From NCBI GenBank assembly GCA_043747835.1, contig JAYTOK010000068.1, forward strand, positions 1 to 64,000: a stretch of DNA of 64,000 bases, given 5' to 3'. The translations under genes and the position numbers were made by a program. The notes beneath the pieces are model-generated. The model searched no databases. It was not told the origin of the DNA and was given only the letters and a program-made list of their open reading frames with translations. This document shows positions 50,305 to 59,340 of this stretch, piece by piece (within the stretch, counting starts at the first letter, position 1; each line of letters starts with the position of its first letter). The DNA is from CADEED01 sp043747835. GTDB taxonomy: Bacteria; Pseudomonadota; Gammaproteobacteria; Steroidobacterales; Steroidobacteraceae.

Positions 50305-51132
50305 CTACCAACCGCCATCGATCACAAGGTTTTGCCCCGTGATCATGGAGGAACGATCCGAGGCCAGGAACATGACGAGGTCCGCAACGTCCTCAGGGCG
50401 GATGCGTCGCTTCAGGCACTGATTGCGGACAACCCACGCATCGTAGTCGCCGAGCCGATCGCCAAAAATCCGGATTTCGGCAGGCGAGGCGACCGCACCG
50501 ACGGAGATCGAGTTGACGCGGATTCCGTGCTCACCCAGCTCTCGCGCCAGACTGCGAGTGAGCCCGATGATTGCGCCGTTCGACGCGGCGTAGGAGACGT
50601 ACCCATTCCACTCCCCGTGATGCGTGACAGCGCAGAGATTGACGATGCTGCCGCGACCTCGCGACTTCATGCCCGTGGCGATTGCACGCGACGTGACCAG
50701 GTCCGCCGTGCAGGTGTTATGAATCTGCATCTCGAAGTCGTCGACTGAGAGCTGCCTGAACGGCAGCTTGATTTCGGGGGCCACATTGTTGACGAGCACG
50801 TCGACGGGATCTTCCGCGGCAAGAAGCGACGCGGCGCGCTCCGCGTCCGCAGCGACATTGAAATCGACGGCGAGAAATCGCGACGTGGGCAGGTCGCGCG
50901 TCAGGTCCGTGCCCTCGTGCGACAGCGCGGGCACGTCCAGCAAAGTCACCCGCGCTCCAGCCGCGTTCAGCATCGCGGCCTGCGAGCGCCCCATGGTGCT
51001 GAGCGCGCGAGTCACGGCGACGTGCCGGCCTGCGAGCCCTTCGAAGGCCTCGGCGAAAATCGGTCTCGCGCCCGCCTTCCAATGAGGATCGACTGGAAAA
51101 TCGACCCCTGGCTCGGCGTTGGGACTTTTCAT
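50305..51132 (-). CDS. Degenerate short-chain dehydrogenase/reductase
   Basis: The product has 275 residues from the ATG giving MKSPNAEPGVDF; longer frames add unconserved residues. The fold and C-terminus (VADLVMFLASDRSSMITGQN then LVIDGGW) are clearly SDR. Key residues are changed: the NAD motif TGxxxGxG reads TRALSTMG, NNAG reads NNVA, the catalytic serine position (13 before Tyr) is Ala, and the YxxxK lysine is Asn (YAASN); only Tyr remains. It may therefore be a non-redox or altered enzyme. It is separated from the GH43 gene by 338 bases and has its own promoter with a palindrome. Near the glycan locus, a sugar-related role is inferred. Confidence 0.82.
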   Translation of the reverse strand: MKSPNAEPGVDFPVDPHWKAGARPIFAEAFEGLAGRHVAVTRALSTMGRSQAAMLNAAGARVTLLDVPALSHEGTDLTRDLPTSRFLAVDFNVAADAERAASLLAAEDPVDVLVNNVAPEIKLPFRQLSVDDFEMQIHNTCTADLVTSRAIATGMKSRGRGSIVNLCAVTHHGEWNGYVSYAASNGAIIGLTRSLARELGEHGIRVNSISVGAVASPAEIRIFGDRLGDYDAWVVRNQCLKRRIRPEDVADLVMFLASDRSSMITGQNLVIDGGW

Positions 51133-51265
51133 CCGCGGCCCGGCAATAAAGACGCGGACTGCTGTCGTCCTAGGCGTGTCAGGACGGCCACAGCCCGCAT
51201 CAAGTGAGCGCATCGTCCCCGAAGAACCAGCGCTTTCCGACACACAGCGGCGGACCTCTGAGTCG

Positions 51266-51308
51266 CTTTCATTTATGAAAGTATCTTTTCTAATTGGTAC
51301 ACTCGCAA
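51266..51308 (-). promoter_or_regulatory. Promoter and operator of the SDR gene
   Basis: On the minus strand TTGCGA (51303-51308), a 17-base spacer and GATACT (51280-51285) make a reasonable sigma-70 promoter. Just downstream, CTTTCAT-TT-ATGAAAG (51266-51281) is a perfect 7-bp inverted repeat covering the likely start site. The half AATTGGTACAC within the spacer resembles GntR-type hexuronate-operator halves. The rest of the 338-base gap (51133-51469) shows no gene. Confidence 0.5.
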
Positions 51309-51469
51309 GTACTGGGAGAAATATGTTTCGATTTCAGGAGCGCAGTCGGCTCATTCCGGGATGAAATTCGCCGACGACAATCAGGCGTGGGGTGCCGTGG
51401 AAAAATCTTCGGCGTGCCAGTTTCGGCTCTAACCACCCGAGGCCCTGCGCCGCGAGAACGGCCGGCGCG

Positions 51470-53250
51470 CTATCGGACTTGTTTTTTCGTTGGACGTGGC
51501 TCGAACCGGTATTCAAACGAGTTGATATCGAGGTAACCCTTATCGGCCGCATCGTTGTATGTAAACAATCCGAGGTAAGCGCCACGGTATCCGCCCCACT
51601 TCAGCTCTGAACTGCCTGACAAAGTGGTGAATGTTTTTCCGTTCGTGCTGTAGCTGAACTGAGCGCGGTGAGCTTGATCTATGTCGGTTCGTAGCCACAG
51701 CGGATCGCTTCGACGATCGATCTCATGACTTGACATGACACGATCGTCGACCACGACCTCCAGTCTCAACGCATCGGGGGTCAGTGCAAGGCGCAATGCA
51801 GAGTAGTTCTTGCCACCGTTGAACTGAGCAAGTCCTGCTTTCTGTCCATGCGCCAATCCTGAAACGTCGACCTGCACGGTCACTTGGACTTTGTCGGCGG
51901 ACAGGTAGCGCTGGCCAAGAGTGTTTCCCGCTTTGAAGAACGAGTCCGTTGCCAGCGGCCGAAATGCCCGCAATCGTAGCCAACCGGGCCTTTCGGTGAG
52001 CGACCAGTATTCCGCACGCGGTTGGTGATTCCATTCCCACCGCGGTAACAACTGCAATGAGCTGAAGTCGTCGCTGCCTTGCGGATAACTGATCGTTCCC
52101 CCCTTTACAGGGACTTCGCCGGACCAAACCATATCTCCCACACCATCCCCGTCGGCGTCGTCTCCCGCGATCGGCCATCCATCTATCCAGCGCACCGGCA
52201 GAAGGCTGACTACACGCCCGTCCGCAAACCCTCCCAAGCCTCCATGCGTCAGGAAGTACCAACGTCCATCAGGTGTGTCCACCAGTCCGCCTTGGTTGAT
52301 CTCGCGGTTTCTCGCGTGTGTTTCGAGCATAGGCTTGACTTGGTAGGCGCCGGGATGCGCTGCGGTACCCGGAGATCCGTCCACGCGCTCACCGTAGATG
52401 AAACGCGAGCGCCTCATCACGGCCATCCTGCCTTGCCAAGACACTTCATTGTTGAAGAAGTAGTAGAGCCCATCCTTCTTGTAGATCTTGCTGCCCTCCG
52501 CCGACTTGCGGCTGTATATCAGCGCTCCTTCGCCAGACAGTTGGACGCCCGGGAGTGCCATGGTTTCTGCATCGGCATCCAGCAACGCCGTGCCGTCCCA
52601 ACTCATGCGGAACAGGTGCGGATACCAGGCCCCATTCGGCTTGCTCGCGATCAGATAGGCCTTTCCATCTACATCCCAAAACGGACAAAGGTCCAGCCAC
52701 TTGGGGACCAAAAGCGGTTTGCCGCTGCGGTCACGCACGGGCTGCAAATCCCACGACCCTCCAGGATCTTTGGCCGTCGCCACGAACAGGCCTTCCAGGA
52801 AAGACGTGAAGTGAACGTAGAACGTTCCCTCGTGGTAGCGCAGTACACACCCTGGCCATAACGATTCATGCGATCCGAGCCGAGCTCAGGCCCGAGCACG
52901 CGCAAGTCCGCGACCACATGGCTGATGATCTCCCAGCTAACTAGATCTCTCGAATGCAACACCGCCATACCGGGTGCCATGTTGATGGTCGAAGAAATGA
53001 GGTAGAAGTCTTCGCCGACCCGGATAACGTCCGGATCGCTGAAGTCTCCTGCCAAGACCGGGTTTCTGTAAGTCCCATCGCCCTGGTTCCCCCAATAGGC
53101 TGTCTGTTGCGCATGGCCGATCCGCGCTGCAATTAGCGGGATCAGAAGCAGCAGAACCCAGCGAGTTTTTGAGAGTCGCGGCAGCGACAAGTTTCCCGCA
53201 TGGACACCGCTTTTTTCTGGCTCGCTTTGAGGCACTTCGTGTCCGCGCAT
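51470..53250 (-). pseudogene. Frameshifted GH43 glycosidase
   Basis: Two frames together make one GH43 protein. The first (53250 to about 52850) carries a signal peptide and RNPVLAGDFSDPDVIRVGED with the catalytic base Asp, up to RMNRYGQGVY. The second (from about 52855 to 51470) resumes LRYHEGTFYVHFTSF and continues through WLDLCPFWDVDGKAYLI, the acid SGEGALIY and a C-terminal beta-sandwich. The switch lies near 52838-52855, where one or two bases or a few codons are missing. As sequenced, the enzyme is broken; a sequencing error or programmed shift cannot be excluded. Start ATG follows the GH2 stop directly (TGAATG). GH43 enzymes act on arabinan or xylan side chains. Confidence 0.8.
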
Positions 53251-56037
53251 TCAAGGCTTCGCCAGACTGATCCAGACCTTGCCTCTTACAACTCCATCCA
53301 GAGTTGTTGGTTGCGATTGCGGTCCCAATACTTCAGGCAAATCGAACTTTGTGCCGATCGCAGGAATCGCATGCAACAATGACCAGCCACTGTCGGGCAG
53401 CTCGATCACGGGCTTTTCACCCGGCGCCGGTCGATAGAGCCCGAAGAACGGGATGTCGCTGGCGTTTCGAATCAGCACTCTGGCCACTTTCGTCTCCATC
53501 TGAAGCCAGTTCCATTCACCGAAGAACCCCTCGAATTCGGGGTACGAGTACGTCTCGCCAGGGATGGATAGTGAGTATGGCGTTCGATGAAGACCGAACT
53601 GAGTTCCCACTCGGCGATTATTCCAGACACGGTGCGGTCCGGCCCCCAGCCAGCGTTTGGCTTGTATTTGCTCCAACGGCACATCGAAGCGAACGCCGAA
53701 GATGTCCGCGGGCCCGTCATGTGCGAGTTCGTATTCCAGCGAAAGCTGATTCCCCACGACCTTCCAGACGACCTCCTTGAGTAACCCTGCGTAAGTGGCT
53801 CGCGCCAACACTCCTTCATGGCCAGGCGGCGCGAGCTCGAGCTTCGACAGAATTGCATTGCTCGCTATCGCGGTGTAGGAACGCCGCTTCGGTGTGCGCA
53901 ACCACGCCGCAAGAGTGGGTCCCCGCATTTTGATGGTGCGACGACCCTGCCGGATTGCTATCACCTCTCCGCTCTGGGTATCGAACTCCAGCTCGAAGTC
54001 GCCCGCGCTCACGCTCGCGCCGTTCGAACTCACCGGCTCGACAACTCCGGAAAATGTGGTCACCTCCGGCTGAGCGCCTCTGATTGTCCACGTCCAGACC
54101 GTTTCGCCATGCCGGTCGATATAACTCAACTCCGCCAGTTCACGGGAAGAGAGTTCTTGTAGATTGACCGGGATCTCCCACGTGCGCCGTTCTCCGGGAC
54201 TCAGGTCGGGCCCTTTCAAACTACCTTCACCAACGAGCTTGGCGGAGTCCGACGACCCGGCCGGCCGAAGACGCAGTATTTTCCAGCGCACCGTACCGTC
54301 GGAAAGATCGCTGAAGTCGTAGGCATTCTCGATTCCCATCGCAAGAACGCCGTTCGACAATCGGATGGACGATACCTGTACGGGGGACCAGATCTCCTTG
54401 ACCGCGAAATAACTCCCTTCCTTTTCATGGCGAGCTCCCAAAAATCCGTCAGGAGCATTGTTGCCGACGTTGTCTATCTTGCCGGCACGGTCTGTTCTCG
54501 CGATCCCTTCATCGGCGAATGCCCAGAAAAATCCTCCAGCGACCGTCGAACTCGCCTTCATCACGCTCCAATAGTCCTGCAGGCCAGCCCCAATTCCACC
54601 GTCATACAGCCCGTGCAAGAACTCGGTTGGCATGAAGATATCGGGACCGGCGCTCAGGCGAATCGTGCTGTCGTAATTTTCGTAATGATCCGTGTTGATG
54701 CCACCAAACATCGACCACGGGTGAAGAACGGGCCGACGCTGCGGATCCCAGCGATCGAACTCCCCATCGTTCTCCCGATTCCAACCGCCCTCGTTTCCGT
54801 TGTCCCAGAAGAGAATGCTGGGATGATTGACGTCGCGGCGAACGATCTGACCGATGAGTCTTGCACCCGTCGACGTGTCGTAATATCCCTGCCAGCCTGC
54901 CAATTCATCTAGAACGTAAAGCCCGAGTTCGTCAGCAGCTTCCAGAAAAGAAGAGTCCGGAGGATAGTGAGACATCCTGACCGCGTTCATGTTCGCTTGC
55001 TTTATCAATCGGGCATCCGCGTAATTCTCGTCTCTAGATAGGGTACGTCCGCTTTCCGCCCGAAAGCTGTGACGATTGATGCCCTTGAGAACGATCTTGC
55101 TCCCGTTGAGATAGACGCCGTCTCTCGGCCTTACTTCGATTGTCCGAAACCCGAATCGCTGCGGCAGCTCGTGGACTTTCTGGTTCTCGGCAAATAGCGA
55201 AAATTTCGCTGTATAGAGATTGGGAGTTTCTGCGGTCCACAGAGAAGGCGACTCGACCTTTCCATTTACGATAGCCGTATCGCCGTTCAGTCGCTTTGCT
55301 TCGATCTCGGCCACAACTCGTCCGGCGCGATCTTGGATCACAGCGAGCACCCGTGCAGCAGGCGGCGCTTCGCGACCGAGGTGCACGCGTGCATAAAACG
55401 TCCCATCCGCCCGAGCATCAATGGCAGTCCAAGCAATGTGGTTCAGCGGTCGTGCTTCGAGCCACACCGGGCGGAAGATTCCACCAAAGGTCCAGTAGTC
55501 ACCTCGCCTTTCAGCAAAGTTCACACTCTTGTTGGCAGACTCTTTGGACACGAGGACTTTGATCTCGTTGCGACCCGCCTTGATGAGTTTGGAAACGTCG
55601 TACTCGAATCGATAGAAACCGCCCTGGTGAGCCGGCCCGGCTTGCACGCCGTTTATCGACACTGTCGCGTCAGTCATGACGCCTTCGAATATGAGGTGGA
55701 TAGCCCGCCCGTCCCAATGAGCTGGAACCTGAAAATCGCGGCGATAAGTTCCAACTTCCTTGGGAATGATCGGGTCCTCGTCAGGCTTGTGGCGACCTTG
55801 CCCACCGTAGTAGTAAGACCCAAACCCCTGTTGCTCCCAGCACGACGGAACAAGGATTCGGGCCCATTTGCCGCTACCTCGCCCCTTGTCTAGCTGGAAG
55901 TCCCAGTGCACGGGCTTCTCACCGGACGCACCCATGCCGGATAAAGGGAGTACCTCCGTGGACACGACACTCGCAAACACGATCTGCGCGTGCGCAAGCA
56001 TCAAGCTCATCGCGGAAATACACTTGAGAATTTTCAT
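53251..56037 (-). CDS. Secreted GH2 beta-galactosidase-like glycosidase
   Basis: The product has 928 residues from the ATG at 56037 (GGAG 6 bases upstream); the open frame to 56196 adds a Pro/Arg-rich stretch that is not conserved-looking. It has a signal peptide (about 1-22), a sugar-binding jelly roll (about 45-195, GTYRRDFQVPAHWDGRAIHL), an immunoglobulin-like domain, a TIM barrel (about 305-600) with acid/base E416 in LFWDNGNEGGWN and nucleophile E472 in MPTEFLHG, then C-terminal beta domains. GH2 covers beta-galactosidase, beta-glucuronidase and beta-mannosidase; the specificity is not fixed by sequence here. Fourth gene of the TBDT 3 operon. Confidence 0.9.
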   Translation of the reverse strand: MKILKCISAMSLMLAHAQIVFASVVSTEVLPLSGMGASGEKPVHWDFQLDKGRGSGKWARILVPSCWEQQGFGSYYYGGQGRHKPDEDPIIPKEVGTYRRDFQVPAHWDGRAIHLIFEGVMTDATVSINGVQAGPAHQGGFYRFEYDVSKLIKAGRNEIKVLVSKESANKSVNFAERRGDYWTFGGIFRPVWLEARPLNHIAWTAIDARADGTFYARVHLGREAPPAARVLAVIQDRAGRVVAEIEAKRLNGDTAIVNGKVESPSLWTAETPNLYTAKFSLFAENQKVHELPQRFGFRTIEVRPRDGVYLNGSKIVLKGINRHSFRAESGRTLSRDENYADARLIKQANMNAVRMSHYPPDSSFLEAADELGLYVLDELAGWQGYYDTSTGARLIGQIVRRDVNHPSILFWDNGNEGGWNRENDGEFDRWDPQRRPVLHPWSMFGGINTDHYENYDSTIRLSAGPDIFMPTEFLHGLYDGGIGAGLQDYWSVMKASSTVAGGFFWAFADEGIARTDRAGKIDNVGNNAPDGFLGARHEKEGSYFAVKEIWSPVQVSSIRLSNGVLAMGIENAYDFSDLSDGTVRWKILRLRPAGSSDSAKLVGEGSLKGPDLSPGERRTWEIPVNLQELSSRELAELSYIDRHGETVWTWTIRGAQPEVTTFSGVVEPVSSNGASVSAGDFELEFDTQSGEVIAIRQGRRTIKMRGPTLAAWLRTPKRRSYTAIASNAILSKLELAPPGHEGVLARATYAGLLKEVVWKVVGNQLSLEYELAHDGPADIFGVRFDVPLEQIQAKRWLGAGPHRVWNNRRVGTQFGLHRTPYSLSIPGETYSYPEFEGFFGEWNWLQMETKVARVLIRNASDIPFFGLYRPAPGEKPVIELPDSGWSLLHAIPAIGTKFDLPEVLGPQSQPTTLDGVVRGKVWISLAKP

Positions 56038-56049
56038 CTGAGCTCCAAG

Positions 56050-56088
56050 AAAAAACGGGCACCCGCCACGCAATGAGTATCCGGGCCC
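56050..56088 (-). terminator. Bulged hairpin with T-run before the GH2 gene
   Basis: On the minus strand GGGC-CCG pairs with CGG-GT-GCCC around a loop of about 16 bases, followed by G and TTTTTT, 9 bases before the GH2 ribosome site. It may act as a partial terminator or attenuator between halogenase 2 and GH2. Confidence 0.4.
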
Positions 56089-56179
56089 TTCAAAAGCCAG
56101 AGGAATACAGGATCTCGCGGGAGGGGCACCGCGCATCGGTCGTGGCCTGAAGAACCAAAGTGCATTGACCGGCAGCCTT

Positions 56180-57733
56180 CTATGCGGAGGCGGCACAATG
56201 TTTGGCGATGTATTCCTCGTGAGTCGGCATGCTATCCACCGCCCTCCTCATCAGATCGCGAATTTGTATGGCGAATTTCGTCGTCGTATCAGGCGGAAAA
56301 GAGTCGACTACTGGGTCGTAGTCGAGAGGGTTGATTCCCTGGCCCAGCATCACGGCTATCCAGCTATCGTCAGTGAATAGTTCATCCGGCTTCCTGAGCA
56401 CTCGCCCGCTTTCCCGAAACATCGCCAGTTTCTCTGCGAGGGTCTCCGGCATGGCCCCGTCGCGGCAAGCACTCCAGAAGGGAGAATCCGCGCGCTCAGT
56501 TGCGCGGTAGTGCAAGACGATGAAATCTCTCACGTGCTCATACTCGCGTTCCGAACGTCGATTGAACTCTTGCATCAGCTGCGGTGAAAACGTCTTGTCG
56601 GGAAAGAACCCAAGCAACTTGGTGATACCTGTTTGAATGAGATGGATGCTCGTCGATTCGAGCGGCTCCAAGAATCCAGCCGCCAGACCGATGGCGACGC
56701 AGTTCTTGTGCCAGAACTTCCGGCGTCGGCCGGGCACGAAGCGCAACGATCTGGGCTCCGCCAAGGCTGGGCCATCAAGCGCAGCTAACAACGTCGCCGT
56801 AGCTTCGTCATCGCTGATGTATCGGCTGGAATACGTATACCCATTGCCGGTTCGATGCTGGAGCGGAATCCGCCATCTCCACCCGGCACGATCAGCGGTT
56901 GATCGCGTATATGGCGTCAATGGCTCACGTCGCTGGCTCGGGACGGCGACAGCTCGATCGCATTCCAGAAGATCCGCCCAACTTTCGAAGCCGACCTTCA
57001 AAGTCTGGCCGATGAGAAGCGCTCGAAAGCCGCTACAGTCGACAAACAGCTCACCGTCTATCCGACGACCGTCTTGCAGAATCAACTGCTCAATGTGCCC
57101 ATCGAGCTGACGTTGCCGCACGTCAATGACTTTCCCTTCGATACGCTTTACGCCCCTCGCCTCCGCGTATCGACGCAAGAACGAAGCGTATGCGCCAGCA
57201 TCAAAGTGGAAGGCATAACGCAGCGCCGCGAATACCGCGGTTGGCCCCCCTTGGGGCCGCATGAAGCGATTGGACTTCGCCGCGATAGCAGTCAAATTGA
57301 AGTCGCTCAATGCACCCGCTTCTTTCGCGAAACCGGGATCGGTTCGCATGCGAAGCCACAGCTGATGAAAGTTTACGCCCAGCAGATCGCGCCCGAACAC
57401 ACCAAAAGGGTGCATGTACCGGTGACCCGACCGATACCAATCCACGAACTCGATACCTAGTTTGAAAGTCGCGTTTGTCTGGCGAACGAATTCATTCTCG
57501 TCGACATCGAGCAATGCGTTGAAGCTATGCAAGGACGGGATGGTTGCTTCACCGACGCCCACAGTGCCTAACTCTTCAGATTCGACCAAAGTTACCGAAA
57601 CCCCGGCGAATTTGACCATGCGGGCAAGCGCGGCAGCGGTCATCCACCCGGCTGTTCCTCCTCCAACAATCACCACCTGTCGAATGGCCGATCGGTCGTG
57701 GTGTGGTGCTGGCGCGCTATCCAACTGCCGCAC
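56180..57733 (-). CDS. Flavin-dependent halogenase-like protein 2
   Basis: The product has 517 residues if started at the GTG at 57733, which overlaps the halogenase 3 stop by 17 bases; the frame is open to 57838 but those residues lie inside halogenase 3. It has FAD motif GGGTAGWM (24-31), catalytic lysine K91 (NATFKLGIEFVDW), halogenase motif WRWRIP and LEPLESTSIHLIQ. It is much closer to halogenase 1 (shared QHRTGNG, FHFDAG.YASFLRRYAE) than to halogenase 3. All residues expected for halide activation are present. No flavin reductase is in the operon. Confidence 0.9.
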   Translation of the reverse strand: MRQLDSAPAPHHDRSAIRQVVIVGGGTAGWMTAAALARMVKFAGVSVTLVESEELGTVGVGEATIPSLHSFNALLDVDENEFVRQTNATFKLGIEFVDWYRSGHRYMHPFGVFGRDLLGVNFHQLWLRMRTDPGFAKEAGALSDFNLTAIAAKSNRFMRPQGGPTAVFAALRYAFHFDAGAYASFLRRYAEARGVKRIEGKVIDVRQRQLDGHIEQLILQDGRRIDGELFVDCSGFRALLIGQTLKVGFESWADLLECDRAVAVPSQRREPLTPYTRSTADRAGWRWRIPLQHRTGNGYTYSSRYISDDEATATLLAALDGPALAEPRSLRFVPGRRRKFWHKNCVAIGLAAGFLEPLESTSIHLIQTGITKLLGFFPDKTFSPQLMQEFNRRSEREYEHVRDFIVLHYRATERADSPFWSACRDGAMPETLAEKLAMFRESGRVLRKPDELFTDDSWIAVMLGQGINPLDYDPVVDSFPPDTTTKFAIQIRDLMRRAVDSMPTHEEYIAKHCAASA

Positions 57734-59267
57734 CGAACCGTCGATCTCGGGCCTGAGCGAGGAGGTTTCTATTCGTAGGCAAGGTTTGTATGGCGAAATC
57801 TGCCTCTTGCTGAATCTTCGCGAACGCAACCTTGGCATCCGCGTGGTAACGAAGAACGCCCGACTTGTTCGAAAGGTCCGTCTTGTATCCCATGCCGTAC
57901 AGGACGTACTGCCAGCTCACTTCGGTAAACAAGTCGACATTCATGTCGATATCGATCGGACCGGGTGGACGGAATCGCCACCGCTCCAGAAGTTCCGAGA
58001 GAGAATCCGGAAGGGAAGAGACATTTACATTGTCACGCCAGAAATCACTGTCGCGTCGCTCAGTCAGGCTGTAGTGCATCTTGATGAAATCACGTGCACG
58101 CTCGAACCGCTTCAGCATCAAGGCGTTGAACTGACGCGCTGCGGGTTCCATCTCTCCGCCCCAGGGAAATAGGGTGGCGAGCATGACAGCTGCGACTTCG
58201 ATCAGAATGATGCCGGTCGACTCTAGCGGTTCGAAAAATCCGCTGGCGAGCCCGATCGCGACGCAATTCTTTTGCCAACTAGTTTCTCGATATCCACATT
58301 GGAAATGCATCTCGCGTGGTGCGACGCTCTCGCGAGGCATCCCGAGATACTTCGCCAGCACCTCATGAGCACGGCTTGTGGTGGTATGAGCAGAGGAGAA
58401 TACGTAGCCAACCCCTCGCCTTTGCTCGAGTCCGATATCCCAGGTCCAACCAGCTTCCTGAGCCGTGGAGATTGTGTAAGACGGGATTTCCGGGGAGCTG
58501 GCGTCGTATGGGACTTGCACCACGACGGCAGAGTCGCAGAAGAGCGTCGACCGACACGAGCGAAAGGGAACCCGCATCGCTTCACCGATGAGCTTGGCGC
58601 TGAAACCGGAGCAGTCGATGTATAGATCCGCATCCATTTTCCCAGAAGCTCGAGTTGAGATGGACTTGATCGCCCCTGCACCATCAAGGTTTACGTCGAT
58701 CACGGTATCCACGAGGTGCCGAACTCCGAGATCCACGGCAACCTTGCGCAAGAAGCGGGCTAGCTTCACTGCATCAAGATGGTAGGCGTAGTTGAACGGC
58801 GCGGTGAAATCACCATGCGTAATCAACTTCGGCGCGCGATGAGCGTCGGCAACCCGCTTCTGCGGGGAGTTAACCTGGTCCCAGTTGAGTCCGTCGCCGG
58901 CCACGCCCAGAAGCCAGTACGGAAGGAGATCGAGACCGTCGCGTCCCGCGGCTGGCTGAAAGGCGTGAAAGTAGTGGCCGGCCGAGTCGTTGTCTGGCGC
59001 GCAACGCCAGTTGGTGAATTTTATTCCCTGCTTGAAGGTCGCATCACACTCGCGAATCAGAGTGGCTTCATCGATGCCAATTCGCTTGAGCGTCTTCCGA
59101 ATCGTGGGGAAAGTTCCCTCGCCGACGCCAATGATTCCGATGTCGTCAGCTTCAACCAAAGTGATTTCGACGCCGTCTGCTGATTTCGCACCGAGCAAAC
59201 GAGCGAGGTAGGCAGCAGTAATCCAGCCCGCGGTGCCGCCCCCCAGAATGAGTAGTCGTTTTTTCAC
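57717..59267 (-). CDS. Flavin-dependent halogenase-like protein 3 (variant motif)
   Basis: The product has 516 residues from the GTG of VKKRLLILGGGTAGW; the upstream ATG at 59327 would start inside the hairpin that follows TBDT 3. It has the FAD motif GGGTAGWI, lysine K79 (CDATFKQGIKFTNW) and LEPLESTGIILIE, but the WxWxIP motif reads WTWDIG, with the proline replaced by glycine. The insert around ISFQPAAGRDGLDLLPYW-like loop and the 'AYHLDAVKLARFLRKV' core are typical of the tryptophan halogenase fold. It represents a second subfamily in the same operon, implying the two enzymes differ in substrate. Confidence 0.88.
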   Translation of the reverse strand: MKKRLLILGGGTAGWITAAYLARLLGAKSADGVEITLVEADDIGIIGVGEGTFPTIRKTLKRIGIDEATLIRECDATFKQGIKFTNWRCAPDNDSAGHYFHAFQPAAGRDGLDLLPYWLLGVAGDGLNWDQVNSPQKRVADAHRAPKLITHGDFTAPFNYAYHLDAVKLARFLRKVAVDLGVRHLVDTVIDVNLDGAGAIKSISTRASGKMDADLYIDCSGFSAKLIGEAMRVPFRSCRSTLFCDSAVVVQVPYDASSPEIPSYTISTAQEAGWTWDIGLEQRRGVGYVFSSAHTTTSRAHEVLAKYLGMPRESVAPREMHFQCGYRETSWQKNCVAIGLASGFFEPLESTGIILIEVAAVMLATLFPWGGEMEPAARQFNALMLKRFERARDFIKMHYSLTERRDSDFWRDNVNVSSLPDSLSELLERWRFRPPGPIDIDMNVDLFTEVSWQYVLYGMGYKTDLSNKSGVLRYHADAKVAFAKIQQEADFAIQTLPTNRNLLAQARDRRFGAAVG

Positions 59268-59289
59268 TGGCCGTGATGCCGCAAGACAT

Positions 59290-59325
59290 GGCCAGGCACC
59301 TCGCTTATCACCGAGATGCCTGGCC
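59290..59325. repeat. Intercistronic hairpin between TBDT 3 and halogenase 3
   Basis: A 14-bp stem (59290-59303 with 59312-59325, one mismatch, 8-base loop) starts 15 bases past the TBDT 3 stop. No T-run follows on the minus strand, so it is more likely an mRNA 3'-end stabiliser or REP-like hairpin than an intrinsic terminator. It also argues for the downstream GTG start of halogenase 3. Confidence 0.7.
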
Positions 59326-59340
59326 AAAACTGCTCATCAA

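Noticed and set aside
51310..51469. Possible short gene between the SDR promoter and the GH43 end
   Set aside because: Frames on both strands lack a ribosome site and recognisable sequence; only the regulatory palindrome is supported.
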